A DNA stretch of 64,000 nucleotides from Dyadobacter flavalbus. GTDB lineage: Bacteria; Bacteroidota; Bacteroidia; Cytophagales; Spirosomataceae. Each line of letters opens with the position of its first letter. Position 1 is the first letter of the stretch. Positions 1 through 8,433 of the stretch are shown piece after piece. A program made the position numbers and the translations under genes. The notes beneath the pieces were generated by a model. That model was not told where the DNA came from and ran no database searches. It worked only from the letters and a program-made list of their open reading frames with translations. The stretch is from NCBI RefSeq assembly GCF_006149045.1, contig NZ_VBSN01000059.1:124001-188000 (forward strand), given 5' to 3'.

Positions 1-487
1 TTTTTAAGAACTCGGCGCCTGCAAGGCTCAGTGCGCCTTGCGTTGCGCCGTGATAGGCATTGTAGCAGGAAATAAATTCCGAACGTCTGGTAAAACGCTT
101 GGCCAGTTTCATGGCGCCTTCTACCGCTTCGGTACCCGAATTGGTAAAATAAACATTGTTAATGGCTCCAAACGGCGACAAAGTTGCCTGTGCAAGATGC
201 AACGTATTGGCCAGCGATGCGGCAAGCTGAACTTGTGAACTTTGTACAAATTCGCCGTAAACCAGCAAATGCATGTGTTTATCAAGCTGATTGTGAATGG
301 CTTCAATTACTTTCGGATGTCTGTGGCCGACATTGCTGACGGCAATTCCGGAGATAAGGTCCATGTACCGCTTGCCATCCGGACTGTACATGTAAATGCC
401 TTCGGCTTTATCAATTTCCAGTGCCAGCGGATAATCAGAAGTTTGAGCTAGGTGATCAAAAAAATGCTGGCGATGTGTAATGTGCAT
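1..487 (-). CDS. Class III aminotransferase, N-terminal part (runs off left edge)
   Basis: PLP-dependent class III (ornithine/acetylornithine/glutamate-semialdehyde-like) aminotransferase; only about the first 162 residues lie in the window. The ATG at 487 opens MHITHRQHFFDHL, followed by the family pattern of an opening strand with a G-Y-M-Y-S-P-D-G-K-R-Y-M-D-L segment, SGIAVSNVGHRHP, VYFTNSGTEAVEGAMKLAKR (the phosphate-binding GTEA region) and the YHGAT motif. The PLP-lysine part is outside the window. It starts 4 bases after the stop of the upstream ATP-grasp-like gene, so it is almost certainly the sixth gene of that operon. Substrate cannot be told; in this context it may supply or consume an amino donor or an aldehyde for the amide-ligase pathway (inference). 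Confidence 0.9.
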   Translation of the reverse strand, partial: MHITHRQHFFDHLAQTSDYPLALEIDKAEGIYMYSPDGKRYMDLISGIAVSNVGHRHPKVIEAIHNQLDKHMHLLVYGEFVQSSQVQLAASLANTLHLAQATLSPFGAINNVYFTNSGTEAVEGAMKLAKRFTRRSEFISCYNAYHGATQGALSLAGAEFLK

Positions 488-491
488 GATG

Positions 492-1685
492 TTACTTTTC
501 AAAAAATGTAGCGCTTCCTCCGACCCAGGTGAAGTTTTTGTTATAATCCACACCAATCATTTCTCCACGACTCAAACGGCTTAAACTAATCAGTAATTCA
601 GGTTTTTCTGCGGAATCGTTCCAGCCGTACATCATCCTGATCTCGCATTTAACCAGTCCGTCCGGAGCCTGGATAACCGGTTCGTAGTTTACTTTTCTCT
701 GCAGAATATAATTTTCAGGGTCCGGGATGGTTTTGAGCAGTTCTTCCGAAACATGCAGCTGAACACCCGAACCGGCAAAGGAAAACAATGGTTTCAACAC
801 ATAATTTTCAAGATCAGCAGGATAATGGCCGTTGAAATTGCTTACAAAATCGGTTTTCGGCACAAAACTGCTTTTCAGGAACGGCAAGGCAAATTTACTG
901 ATCCGGTAAAACCAGTTGGGATGGCCGACCCATTTCACGTCGACATCATCAGTAAAGTGATAGCTGGTTTCCAGACCGGAATATTTCTTCAGATCATCAA
1001 AAATCAGGCGGTTATAAATCCTTTTGACCTGAATTTTTCTGCCGTTATCTTCATAATACAACTTTCTTCCTTCGCGGATCAGTTTGGTATAACAAACGGC
1101 TTTGACGCCCAGCATTTGCTCCGTAATGGCAAAATCAATGCGCGTTTTCTGCTTTTCGGGAAAAATTTCAAGCAAAATAACCTGTTCAGGATTATCGCCG
1201 GCAACGATCAGGCTGCGGAGCTTGTTTACATATTCTTCATAAGAATCCGCACCAAAACAATAGTGGAAATCGGCAGGAATATCAAAGTATTTACGAAACA
1301 GTTCAGACAAGTAAGCCTGATAACCAAATATGGAGGGAAAGCCTTGTAACTCAATCAACTGAGGATGCAATTCTCCGGATTCGTTCCTGCAGACTGCAAA
1401 ATCAATGGCCAGAAAAGAAGTATGCGCGTTTTCATTCGGCACCGATTCATTTTCAGGAACCGCACGGTCCGTTTTCTCCTTGAAATCCGGCGACAGCAGC
1501 GAATCAATAATTTCTCCGGAAGCCTGAATGATTTTGTTTTTTAGCTCAGCCGGAATGAAAACAGGCGTTTCTGCTATCCGGAAATCAAGCTGTCCGGGAA
1601 AATCGACTTCAAAAGCTTTCAGGAACTCCTGATATTTGTTTTCTGTAAATGATTGATTGTAAGCTTCGCGTGCTTCTTTTTGCAT
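492..1685 (-). CDS. Permuted ATP-grasp-like ligase, substrate unknown
   Basis: 397-residue soluble protein. I do not recognise an exact orthologue, but two stretches look like an ATP-grasp enzyme in circularly permuted order, as in the glutathionylspermidine synthase family. Residues 92-118 carry a metal-site-like pattern (AIDFAVCRNESG then PQLIELQGFPS), and only later, at residues 295-309, comes a nucleotide-binding pattern YVLKPLFSFAGSGVQ, followed by YILQRKVNYEP (326-336) and EIRMMYGW (348-355). In a canonical ATP-grasp the order is reversed. The C-terminus ends LSRGEMIGVDYNKNFTWVGG, resembling the last strand of that fold. It lies between a glutamine amidotransferase (27-base gap) and an aminotransferase (4-base gap). 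An amide- or peptide-bond-forming role is inferred from fold and neighbours. It could also be a degenerate, non-catalytic relative. Confidence 0.7.
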   Translation of the reverse strand: MQKEAREAYNQSFTENKYQEFLKAFEVDFPGQLDFRIAETPVFIPAELKNKIIQASGEIIDSLLSPDFKEKTDRAVPENESVPNENAHTSFLAIDFAVCRNESGELHPQLIELQGFPSIFGYQAYLSELFRKYFDIPADFHYCFGADSYEEYVNKLRSLIVAGDNPEQVILLEIFPEKQKTRIDFAITEQMLGVKAVCYTKLIREGRKLYYEDNGRKIQVKRIYNRLIFDDLKKYSGLETSYHFTDDVDVKWVGHPNWFYRISKFALPFLKSSFVPKTDFVSNFNGHYPADLENYVLKPLFSFAGSGVQLHVSEELLKTIPDPENYILQRKVNYEPVIQAPDGLVKCEIRMMYGWNDSAEKPELLISLSRLSRGEMIGVDYNKNFTWVGGSATFFEK

Positions 1686-1712
1686 GTTAAATGCTGGATT
1701 TGATTACTATGT

Positions 1713-2567
1713 TTAGGCTAAATCTGCTGTTACTGCCTGCGTAAAAGTTTTCTGGTAAGCATTCTTCAGAAAGGACGGAATGATAACTGCTTCTGTCCGC
1801 ATGATTTTTTCGGAATCATTCAGATTACGGATCATGTCATTGTATTTGGCTTCACCGTAATTGGCAATTATACTTGTTTTTTTATCTTCTCTAAGAAAAT
1901 AACGGAGCATTCCTTCGGCATCTGCTTCGGGATGAAACTGCGTTCCGACAATTTCATTGCTGAACCGGATCGCCATAACGGCGCGTTCAAGCGGGACATG
2001 CGGACGGATTTTTTCAAGGCAAAGCAGCTTGGCACCCATGCTTTCAAACATTTGCTGATTCGGCTGCGTCACCTGAAAATCCCTTGAATCGACGATATAA
2101 AAAGGGTCTTCAAGTGCGTTCAGAAGCGGATCTTTTCTGCCCGAAAGCGTTTTATGCACGGGAAAAGTACCGAATGACGTTTTTCTTCTTTTACTCACCG
2201 CCGCAAGCTGCCAGTGAATGCATGCCATCTGAAAAGAATGACAAATCAGAAACAGATGTTTTTTGGTGCGGTTGCGGCGATTTTGGTTAAAATGCAGAAG
2301 CTGGTCCAGAAAACTGAAGAACTTTCGTTCCCAGGCTTCCCCGACAGGTGCCGGATTTCCGGGCCCGCCGGTTGAAATGTAAGCATCGAATTCCATTCCC
2401 GGAACTTCAAGCTTCTGGCGTACGTCGAAAATGGTATAAGTTACAGGAATGGCTTCCTGTTCACCGAATGCCGTAATGATCTTTTTGATGCAGCGCATTC
2501 CTTCATTGTCCACCCCGCTGTACATGTCGAGGATTGCAATATGGAAATGTTTATGATTCGTGTTCAT
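1713..2567 (-). CDS. Class I glutamine amidotransferase-like protein
   Basis: 284-residue GATase-1 domain protein that would release ammonia from glutamine or hydrolyse a gamma-glutamyl bond. Visible features are the STGGPGNPAP loop (residues 65-74), the nucleophile region LFLICHSFQMAC with Cys109, and the C-terminal GTQFHPEADAEG with His212 and Glu214, so a Cys-His-Glu triad is present. The elbow reads C-H-S rather than the usual G-x-C-x-G. An ATG at 2567 (MNTNHKHFHIAILDM) is chosen; a longer frame reaches 2711 but would overlap the upstream ligase gene and adds a non-family leader. It lies between the GCS2-type ligase and the permuted ATP-grasp-like gene, so it may feed ammonia to, or deglutamylate the product of, those ligases (inference). 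Confidence 0.88.
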   Translation of the reverse strand: MNTNHKHFHIAILDMYSGVDNEGMRCIKKIITAFGEQEAIPVTYTIFDVRQKLEVPGMEFDAYISTGGPGNPAPVGEAWERKFFSFLDQLLHFNQNRRNRTKKHLFLICHSFQMACIHWQLAAVSKRRKTSFGTFPVHKTLSGRKDPLLNALEDPFYIVDSRDFQVTQPNQQMFESMGAKLLCLEKIRPHVPLERAVMAIRFSNEIVGTQFHPEADAEGMLRYFLREDKKTSIIANYGEAKYNDMIRNLNDSEKIMRTEAVIIPSFLKNAYQKTFTQAVTADLA

Positions 2568-2667
2568 TTTATAATAGCTGAATACAATGCACTCAGCTTT
2601 TAGTTTTAAGAAAGTGTAAATTAAGTTAACATATTTACTGTCAATAAATTCACACTCAAATTGAATT

Positions 2668-3768
2668 TTAATACAACCCGACCTTGGTTTCGGAAACAAT
2701 GTAATCCACAACGGCGCTCATATTTCCGGTTTGTTCAAATACGGCAAGCTGGCGGTCTGCACCGGTTCCCATTCGCATGATCTCGTGAATGTAACTTATT
2801 TCATGTCTGCTGCCGAGTTCATCTACAACATCGTCAATAAATTCCAGCAGTTCTTCCACCAGAATACTGTACTCGACTTCCTCCTGTTTACCAAAATCAA
2901 TGAGTTTGCCGTGAATGCCATACCGTGCGGCGCGCCATTTGTTTTCATTGATCAGCATCCGGTGATAGGGCCGGAAGCTGAGGTTCATGCGGTGCAGTTT
3001 ATGGATTTTGGCTACAAGCGCCTGCATAATGGCGGCCAGGCAAATGGTTTCGTCCGTTCGCATGGGCACATCGCACATGCGGAATTCAATGGTATTGAAA
3101 AACGGGTGAAGCCGGATATCCCACCAGATTTTCTTGCCGTTGTCAATGCATTTGGTCTTGATCAGCAATGCGACATATTCATCGTATTCCGAAGCACTTG
3201 CAAAAAAGTCCGGGATTCCGGTTCTCGGAAATTTATCAAAAACCTTGGAACGGTAGGATTTGAAACCGGTATTTCTGCCGCACCAGAAAGGCGAGTTGGT
3301 CGACAATGCATAAATATGCGGCAGAAAATACCGCACGGCGTTCATGATTTCGATGCCTTCGTTCCGGCTTTCAATCCCGACATGCACATGCAGACCGAAA
3401 ATGAGATTTCCGCGAGCTACATCACGCATTTCGTCAATAATCTCATCATAGCGCGGATCCGGCGTAATGAGCTGTTCCACCCAGTCGGCAAAAGGATGCG
3501 TTCCGGCTGCGGCGACCTGCAGATTCTGTTTTTCCGCAAGGTCCAGAATCATTTTCCTTAAATAAGTGACCTCTTCACGCGCTTCCTGAATATTATGGCA
3601 GATATTTGTCCCTACTTCCACAACCGCCTGATGCATTTCTGCTTTTACTCTTTCCTTAAGTGTGATTTTCCCGTCCTCCACAAGTTTGGACATATGCGAC
3701 CGCAGATTGCGCGTAACGGGATCAATGGTCTGAAATTCTTCTTCAATTCCCAGAGTGAAAGTTGCCAT
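2668..3768 (-). CDS. Carboxylate-amine ligase, GCS2/YbdK family
   Basis: 366-residue member of the glutamate-cysteine ligase type 2 family (COG2170, E. coli YbdK-like), with a glutamine-synthetase-like fold that uses ATP to join a carboxylate to an amine. The start MATFTLGIEEEFQTIDP carries the family GxExE metal-site motif. AEMHQAVVEVGTNICHN (about 43-59), AAAGTHPFADW, FGLHVHVGIE and the FNTIEFRMCDVP segment follow as in the family, and the length is typical. YbdK itself has weak gamma-glutamylcysteine ligase activity; most homologues, this one included, have no known substrate. It is the third gene of the operon, 27 bases after the ATP-grasp gene, which suggests successive amide-bond formations by two unrelated ligase folds. 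Confidence 0.93.
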   Translation of the reverse strand: MATFTLGIEEEFQTIDPVTRNLRSHMSKLVEDGKITLKERVKAEMHQAVVEVGTNICHNIQEAREEVTYLRKMILDLAEKQNLQVAAAGTHPFADWVEQLITPDPRYDEIIDEMRDVARGNLIFGLHVHVGIESRNEGIEIMNAVRYFLPHIYALSTNSPFWCGRNTGFKSYRSKVFDKFPRTGIPDFFASASEYDEYVALLIKTKCIDNGKKIWWDIRLHPFFNTIEFRMCDVPMRTDETICLAAIMQALVAKIHKLHRMNLSFRPYHRMLINENKWRAARYGIHGKLIDFGKQEEVEYSILVEELLEFIDDVVDELGSRHEISYIHEIMRMGTGADRQLAVFEQTGNMSAVVDYIVSETKVGLY

Positions 3769-3795
3769 AATAAAAAGCTGCGCTGAAATGATTGG

Positions 3796-4968
3796 TTAAG
3801 ATTTATCCAATTTGGAATTTTTGGCCGGCGCTTTGGTTGCAGCCGCTTTTTTGGTTGGTATTTTGGGAGCCGGTTCCAGGATTGTTTCAAATCCTTTGTC
3901 TTCAACCGGCTTCAGTGCTTTTTTAGGCGCGACAGATTTTACTTTAACTTCCTTTGCAGACGTAACCGGTGCAGCTGGCGCAGACGGTACCGATGCAGGT
4001 TCGGCAGCCATCTGCGGCGTACCGATTGCATCTTTTACAAATGTTCCCCACGTCAGGTTTGATTGTCCGGGAACATGCTTTTGAGCACGTTCAATGGCCA
4101 TGTTTGCCGCAGCTTCCACAACCCATTCAAAATTGTCGGGTCCGACGGAATAAATGTCTGCGTCCGGCGCAGGATTACAGAAATCAATGGCAACCGGAAT
4201 GCCGTCGCGTACTGCAAATTCGACGGTATTGAAGTCGTAACCCAAGGCAACGTTCAGCTTTAAAGTGTAGTCACGAACCGTTTCCAGCAACTTTTCTCTT
4301 TCTTCACCCGTGGCTTTTATTTCGGCAGCATACCTCAGATGATGCGGATTTCTGGGCTCGTAAGGCATAATGAGCACATCTTTCTGCCCGATGCAGTAGC
4401 AGCGGAAATAATCGTCAAAGACAACTTCTTCCTGCAACATCATAACAAGATGTCCGGTTTCCTGGTGTTTGTGCCACATATCCTGCGGGTTCACGACTTT
4501 ATAAACGCTTTTCCAGCCTCCGCCGTCATGTGGTTTCATGTATGCCGGAAAACCTACATACTGGAATATTTCTTCCCAGGCCATCGGATACGCAAGGTTG
4601 CGGAAAGAGGTTTCGGAAGTATTTTCAGGACGTTCCCTTGAAGGCAGCAGTACGGTCTTCGGAACCGGAACCCCGATTTTCTCGGCGAGTGCATTATTGA
4701 AAAACTTTTCATCAGCGCTCCACCAGAACGGATTATTGATTACAGCAGTCCCGGACAAAGCTGCATTTTTGAGGTATGCTCTGTAAAAGGGCACATCTTG
4801 TGAAATACGGTCAATGATAACGGCATATTCCGTGGGATCGGCCTGAACAACTTTGTCAATGGATACAGCTTCTGCAATAATGCCGTCCACTGCTTTACTG
4901 TTCACTCTTTCAATAAAAGCGTTCGGAAACGTATTTTCCATTCCAAACAATATTCCAATTTTTTTCAT
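3796..4968 (-). CDS. ATP-grasp amide ligase with low-complexity C-terminal tail
   Basis: 390-residue ATP-grasp protein (RimK/D-Ala-ligase-like). Residues 1-95 form a pre-ATP-grasp region (MKKIGILFGMENTFP); FPAYMKPHDGGGWKSVYKV (140-158) supplies the ATP lysine K145 and a glycine-rich loop; MMLQEEV (176-182) matches the hinge; NTVEFAVRDG then IDFCNPAPDAD (247-271) carries the metal ligands E250, D262 and N265. From about residue 320 the protein turns into an Ala/Pro/Lys-rich tail of about 70 residues with several KKA and PAP runs, probably disordered. It is the second gene of the operon, 66 bases after the esterase. It likely ligates an amino acid or amine to a carboxylate; the substrate is not visible. 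The tail is unusual for a small-molecule ligase. Confidence 0.88.
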   Translation of the reverse strand: MKKIGILFGMENTFPNAFIERVNSKAVDGIIAEAVSIDKVVQADPTEYAVIIDRISQDVPFYRAYLKNAALSGTAVINNPFWWSADEKFFNNALAEKIGVPVPKTVLLPSRERPENTSETSFRNLAYPMAWEEIFQYVGFPAYMKPHDGGGWKSVYKVVNPQDMWHKHQETGHLVMMLQEEVVFDDYFRCYCIGQKDVLIMPYEPRNPHHLRYAAEIKATGEEREKLLETVRDYTLKLNVALGYDFNTVEFAVRDGIPVAIDFCNPAPDADIYSVGPDNFEWVVEAAANMAIERAQKHVPGQSNLTWGTFVKDAIGTPQMAAEPASVPSAPAAPVTSAKEVKVKSVAPKKALKPVEDKGFETILEPAPKIPTKKAAATKAPAKNSKLDKS

Positions 4969-5034
4969 ACTATATTACTGTTATGTTTAAGCCAGCATTT
5001 TCATTTTTTAACGGAAATATCTGTAAATACGGAT

Positions 5035-5742
5035 TTACATAATACGGGATAAGTAATCCGGAAACATTTTGTGCCAGAGCGGCCAGTCATGCTTTTCCCA
5101 GCCGCGCACATCCAGCCAGTGGTCAATTCCGTTGTTGCTGAGAATGCCTGACATTTTCAAATTGCTGTCCAGACAAATATCCCAGTCTGATGTTCCGAGC
5201 ACGATTTTCATATGCCCGTACCGCCAGCCCTGTTCATTCGGCATAAAATCAACCGGATTATTGAAATAAACCGTATCGTCGTAAAATCCGTCGGTAAAGC
5301 TCCTGATGTCAAATGCACCGCTCATGCTGATCAGATAGGCGACCATGTCCGGATGACGGAAGGCATAATTGGCAGCATGAAAGCCTCCGAAGCTGCATCC
5401 GGCAACCCCGATTTTATCGACTTTGCATTCATTTTTGATAAAAGGAACCAGTTCGTTGTTCAGGAACTTGTCGTACTGAATATGGTTCAGGACCCGGTAT
5501 TGCGGGTTGAGATGCTTTGCATACCAGGAATCTGCATCAATGGAATCTACACAGTAAAGCTTGTATTTCCCGGATTCAATCTGCATGCGTACACTTTCGG
5601 TCAGGCCCATGTCCTTAGCCTGATAAAACCGCCCGAGCGTTGTCGGAAAAAGCAGAATCGGATAGCCCCAGCTTCCGTAAACAAGCAAATCAACGTTTCT
5701 GTCGAGATGATGAGAATAATATTTAATGTGCTTCTCTTCCAA
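5035..5742 (-). CDS. Alpha/beta-hydrolase esterase (esterase D type)
   Basis: 235-residue cytoplasmic alpha/beta hydrolase of the PF00756 esterase type. The nucleophile elbow is GVAGCSFGG with Ser117. A plausible acid lies in GTSDWD (about residue 184) and the histidine in GWEKHDWPLWH near the C-terminus, so the triad is complete. There is no signal peptide. It is the first gene of the six-gene minus-strand operon and diverges from a second esterase at 5851, with 108 bases between them. The family hydrolyses small esters and thioesters (for example S-formylglutathione) or transfers acyl groups. Linked to two ligases and a GATase, it may trim or transacylate the pathway product (inference). 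Confidence 0.88.
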   Translation of the reverse strand: MEEKHIKYYSHHLDRNVDLLVYGSWGYPILLFPTTLGRFYQAKDMGLTESVRMQIESGKYKLYCVDSIDADSWYAKHLNPQYRVLNHIQYDKFLNNELVPFIKNECKVDKIGVAGCSFGGFHAANYAFRHPDMVAYLISMSGAFDIRSFTDGFYDDTVYFNNPVDFMPNEQGWRYGHMKIVLGTSDWDICLDSNLKMSGILSNNGIDHWLDVRGWEKHDWPLWHKMFPDYLSRIM

Positions 5743-5850
5743 TATGTGTCAAATTTTACAGAATACGACGATAAATGAAATATACAAAACAAATCATAGG
5801 AAGCAAATTAATAACTTGCCGTCCGTTTTTCAAGTATCATTAACCGGCCA
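5743..5850. promoter_or_regulatory. Divergent promoter region of the amide-ligase cluster
   Basis: 108 AT-rich bases separate the two divergent esterase genes and must hold the promoters of both the six-gene minus-strand operon and the plus-strand esterase. No perfect TAnnTTTG element is visible; CAAATTTT and CAAATTAA near-matches occur on the operon side. The call rests on gene arrangement only. Confidence 0.4.
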
Positions 5851-6666
5851 GTGCGTTTGAATTCTTCTGAACAGCAAATCTTATTCCAGCATAAATGCCT
5901 GTATTCTTTTTTTCTGGAAAGGGAAATGGCGATTTCCGTTTTTCTTCCTTTTGAATATAACCCGTCTGAAAGCTATCCTTTGCTGCTGTTCAACGACGGT
6001 CAGGATTTCGGGGCGCTGCACATGCATGAAATCCTGAACCGGATGCAGGCGGAAAACCGGATGACTCCGGTGCTTGTCGCAGGGATTCATGCCGGGCCGG
6101 AAAGGATATTTGAATACGGAACGGCTTTGATGTCCGATTATGCCGGGCGGGGCAACAAAGCGCAGGCAACTACGGACTTTGTTTTGCAGGAACTGCTTCC
6201 GTATCTGAACGAAAATTACAGTGTAAGATTATCGGAAGTAACATACGCCGGGTTTTCGCTCGGCGGATTAATGGCGCTGGATATGGCGTGGAACCATTCC
6301 GGTATTTTCTCGAAAGCCGGCGTATTTTCGGGTGCGTTATGGTGGCGGCAGAAAGCACTGCACGAAGGTTACAGTGATGCCGACCGCATTATGCATGCGC
6401 AGATCAGAAACACTGCATTAAAACCTGAACTGAAAATCTGGTTTCAATGCGGGTCGCTGGATGAATATGATGACCGTGATAATGACGGCGTCATTGATTC
6501 CATTCAGGATACGCTGGAATGCATTTCAGAACTGGAAAGAAAAGGCTTTGTCTGGCAAAAAGATGTGTTTTATACAGAAGTGGAACTCGGGGAACATAAC
6601 CAGAAAACCTGGTCAGCGGTTCTGCCCGAGTTTTTGCAATGGGCTTTTGGAAAGGAAAACCGGTAA
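5851..6666 (+). CDS. Alpha/beta-hydrolase esterase with EF-hand-like loop
   Basis: 271-residue PF00756-type esterase starting at GTG. Segments include the strand YPLLLFNDGQDFG, the oxyanion region AGIHAGPERI and the nucleophile elbow TYAGFSLGGL with Ser136; a histidine lies in ELGEHNQKTW near the end. After GSLDEYD, residues 208-219 read DRDNDGVIDSIQ, which fits a DxDxDG calcium-binding loop (EF-hand/dockerin-like) apart from Gln at the twelfth position. It diverges from the amide-ligase operon and its stop abuts the stop of the acyl-CoA reductase gene. No signal peptide is visible. It is related in type to, but clearly distinct from, the esterase at 5035, and possibly acts on the same metabolite. 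Confidence 0.85.
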   Translation: MRLNSSEQQILFQHKCLYSFFLEREMAISVFLPFEYNPSESYPLLLFNDGQDFGALHMHEILNRMQAENRMTPVLVAGIHAGPERIFEYGTALMSDYAGRGNKAQATTDFVLQELLPYLNENYSVRLSEVTYAGFSLGGLMALDMAWNHSGIFSKAGVFSGALWWRQKALHEGYSDADRIMHAQIRNTALKPELKIWFQCGSLDEYDDRDNDGVIDSIQDTLECISELERKGFVWQKDVFYTEVELGEHNQKTWSAVLPEFLQWAFGKENR

Positions 6667-7689
6667 TCAGCAATCAGCCAGAAACGCCATCGTATCCACG
6701 GCATCCGCGTAATCAAAAAGGCCGGGACTCTGTGCTTTGCCGAAATCCACGGTTTGCGGCAGAGCCGGATTGCTGCTTCCGACAATGCACTGGATTTTTT
6801 CCGAAGATGCTGCAAGTTTTTCCTTTACATCTTCAATAGAGCGGTAAGTTTCATAATGCAGCACGCTTATTGCCGACACAAGCACTTCACTTTCTCTGAG
6901 TAACAGGAATCCGTTATCATAATGCGGAACGGCGTTTACAAGAAAAATGGACTTGTTATAATCGTAATTATTGAAGTATTTATGATGATGCAGGTATAAT
7001 TTATCCGTAGGCTGAATGGCTTCATAAAACCTGGTAAAATCATATTCTGCTGGAACATACAACTTGGAAACATTGCGGCAGCCAAGACCAAAATACTGTA
7101 AAACGTCACGGCCGAGTGCACTCAGTTCTGCTTCGGTTTCGTTCCCGGTCAGTACGGCAACAGAAGTCCGGTTTTTACGGATAATGTGCGGTTTTTTGGC
7201 AAAATAATAGTGAAAATAGCGTGCGGTATTGTCACTTCCCGTGGCGATGAAAGCATCCGCATCATTCAGGCGTTCCACAAAGCGGATGTAATCTTCAAAT
7301 GCGGGTTCCAGATCAGTCAGTTTGTTCAGGATGGCATTGATCAGTACAAAATCGTCCGAACTCGGTTTGGCCAGCAGAATGTGTCCGCTGATGAGTACAC
7401 ATAGCGCGTCCTGAAAACCTACGGCAGGAATATTTCCGGCCATGACAATGCCGATTTTTTTTGCCGATTCGGGTTCCGGATATTGCGAAGCCCATTGCGT
7501 CAGCTTGTCTTCATCCAGATATTGTGAAGCAATTGCATTCAGCGACTGCGCAGTATTTTCAGGCGTAAACCAGTTGTTCTTGCTTTTGGCATGATCAATC
7601 CAGTTTTCGATGACAGATGAATTTTGCGGGTTACTGATGAATTTTCCGAGCTTTACAAAGGCATTTATTCGTTGGTTTCTTGATATCAT
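6667..7689 (-). CDS. Acyl-CoA reductase (LuxC-like, PF05893)
   Basis: 340-residue protein of the LuxC/acyl-CoA reductase family, an aldehyde-dehydrogenase-like fold that reduces an activated acyl group to an aldehyde with NADPH. Family landmarks are IGIVMAGNIPAVGFQD (79-94), ILLAKPSSDD (104-113), the FIATGSDNTARYF nucleotide region and the catalytic-cysteine segment FGLGCRNVSKLYVP with Cys204. It ends directly against the convergent esterase gene and is divergent from the dicluster ferredoxin at 7820. The same reductase/ferredoxin pairing is common in Bacteroidota. The substrate is unknown; a link to the neighbouring amide-ligase operon is possible but unproven. Confidence 0.88.
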   Translation of the reverse strand: MISRNQRINAFVKLGKFISNPQNSSVIENWIDHAKSKNNWFTPENTAQSLNAIASQYLDEDKLTQWASQYPEPESAKKIGIVMAGNIPAVGFQDALCVLISGHILLAKPSSDDFVLINAILNKLTDLEPAFEDYIRFVERLNDADAFIATGSDNTARYFHYYFAKKPHIIRKNRTSVAVLTGNETEAELSALGRDVLQYFGLGCRNVSKLYVPAEYDFTRFYEAIQPTDKLYLHHHKYFNNYDYNKSIFLVNAVPHYDNGFLLLRESEVLVSAISVLHYETYRSIEDVKEKLAASSEKIQCIVGSSNPALPQTVDFGKAQSPGLFDYADAVDTMAFLADC

Positions 7690-7741
7690 TATAGGGTAAC
7701 TCTGAATTGTTTAATTAAAAACGGCATGTTAAATTTTGTGA

Positions 7742-7771
7742 TTGCCGGGAAACTATAAATATTTATATTTG
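7742..7771 (+). promoter_or_regulatory. Bacteroidota-type promoter for the ferredoxin gene
   Basis: TATATTTG at 7764-7771 matches the -7 consensus TAnnTTTG exactly, and a TTG at 7742-7744 lies 19 bases upstream, the usual spacing of the -33 element. The predicted start of transcription is near 7778, about 40 bases before the ATG at 7820. Confidence 0.5.
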
Positions 7772-7780
7772 TTATTCTAA

Positions 7781-8167
<387 letters not shown>

Positions 8168-8191
8168 AACCTGCTGAACAATCAAGATTTT

Positions 8192-8221
8192 AAAGCCTGC
8201 TGATCAGCAGGCTTTTTTTTT
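8192..8221 (+). terminator. Rho-independent terminator after ferredoxin
   Basis: A perfect 12-base palindrome AAAGCCTGCTGA/TCAGCAGGCTTT runs straight into a T tract, 25 bases after the ferredoxin stop. Confidence 0.9.
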
Positions 8222-8433
8222 GCCCTCAGCTTCCGGAAATGTAAATAAATTAATAAAATTTCTTAATAACTGGTAGCTGTCATTTGTAATAATATTTTGT
8301 TTTGGTTACAAAATACAAAATATTAATTTCTGTATGTAATCAGGTGATTTTTGCTTATTTTAGTTTTATAGACATAAAAAAGAGTAAAAAACCATGATTT
8401 TTAGAGGAAAACACATTAATTCTGTTCTTTATA

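Noticed and set aside
2568-2711. Upstream extension of the GATase gene to an in-frame ATG at 2711
   Set aside because: Would overlap the GCS2 gene and adds 48 residues without family match; the ATG at 2567 opens the domain.
3645-3905. 86-codon open frame on the minus strand overlapping the ATP-grasp and GCS2 genes
   Set aside because: A shadow frame of the Lys/Ala-rich tail; both true genes have strong family motifs.
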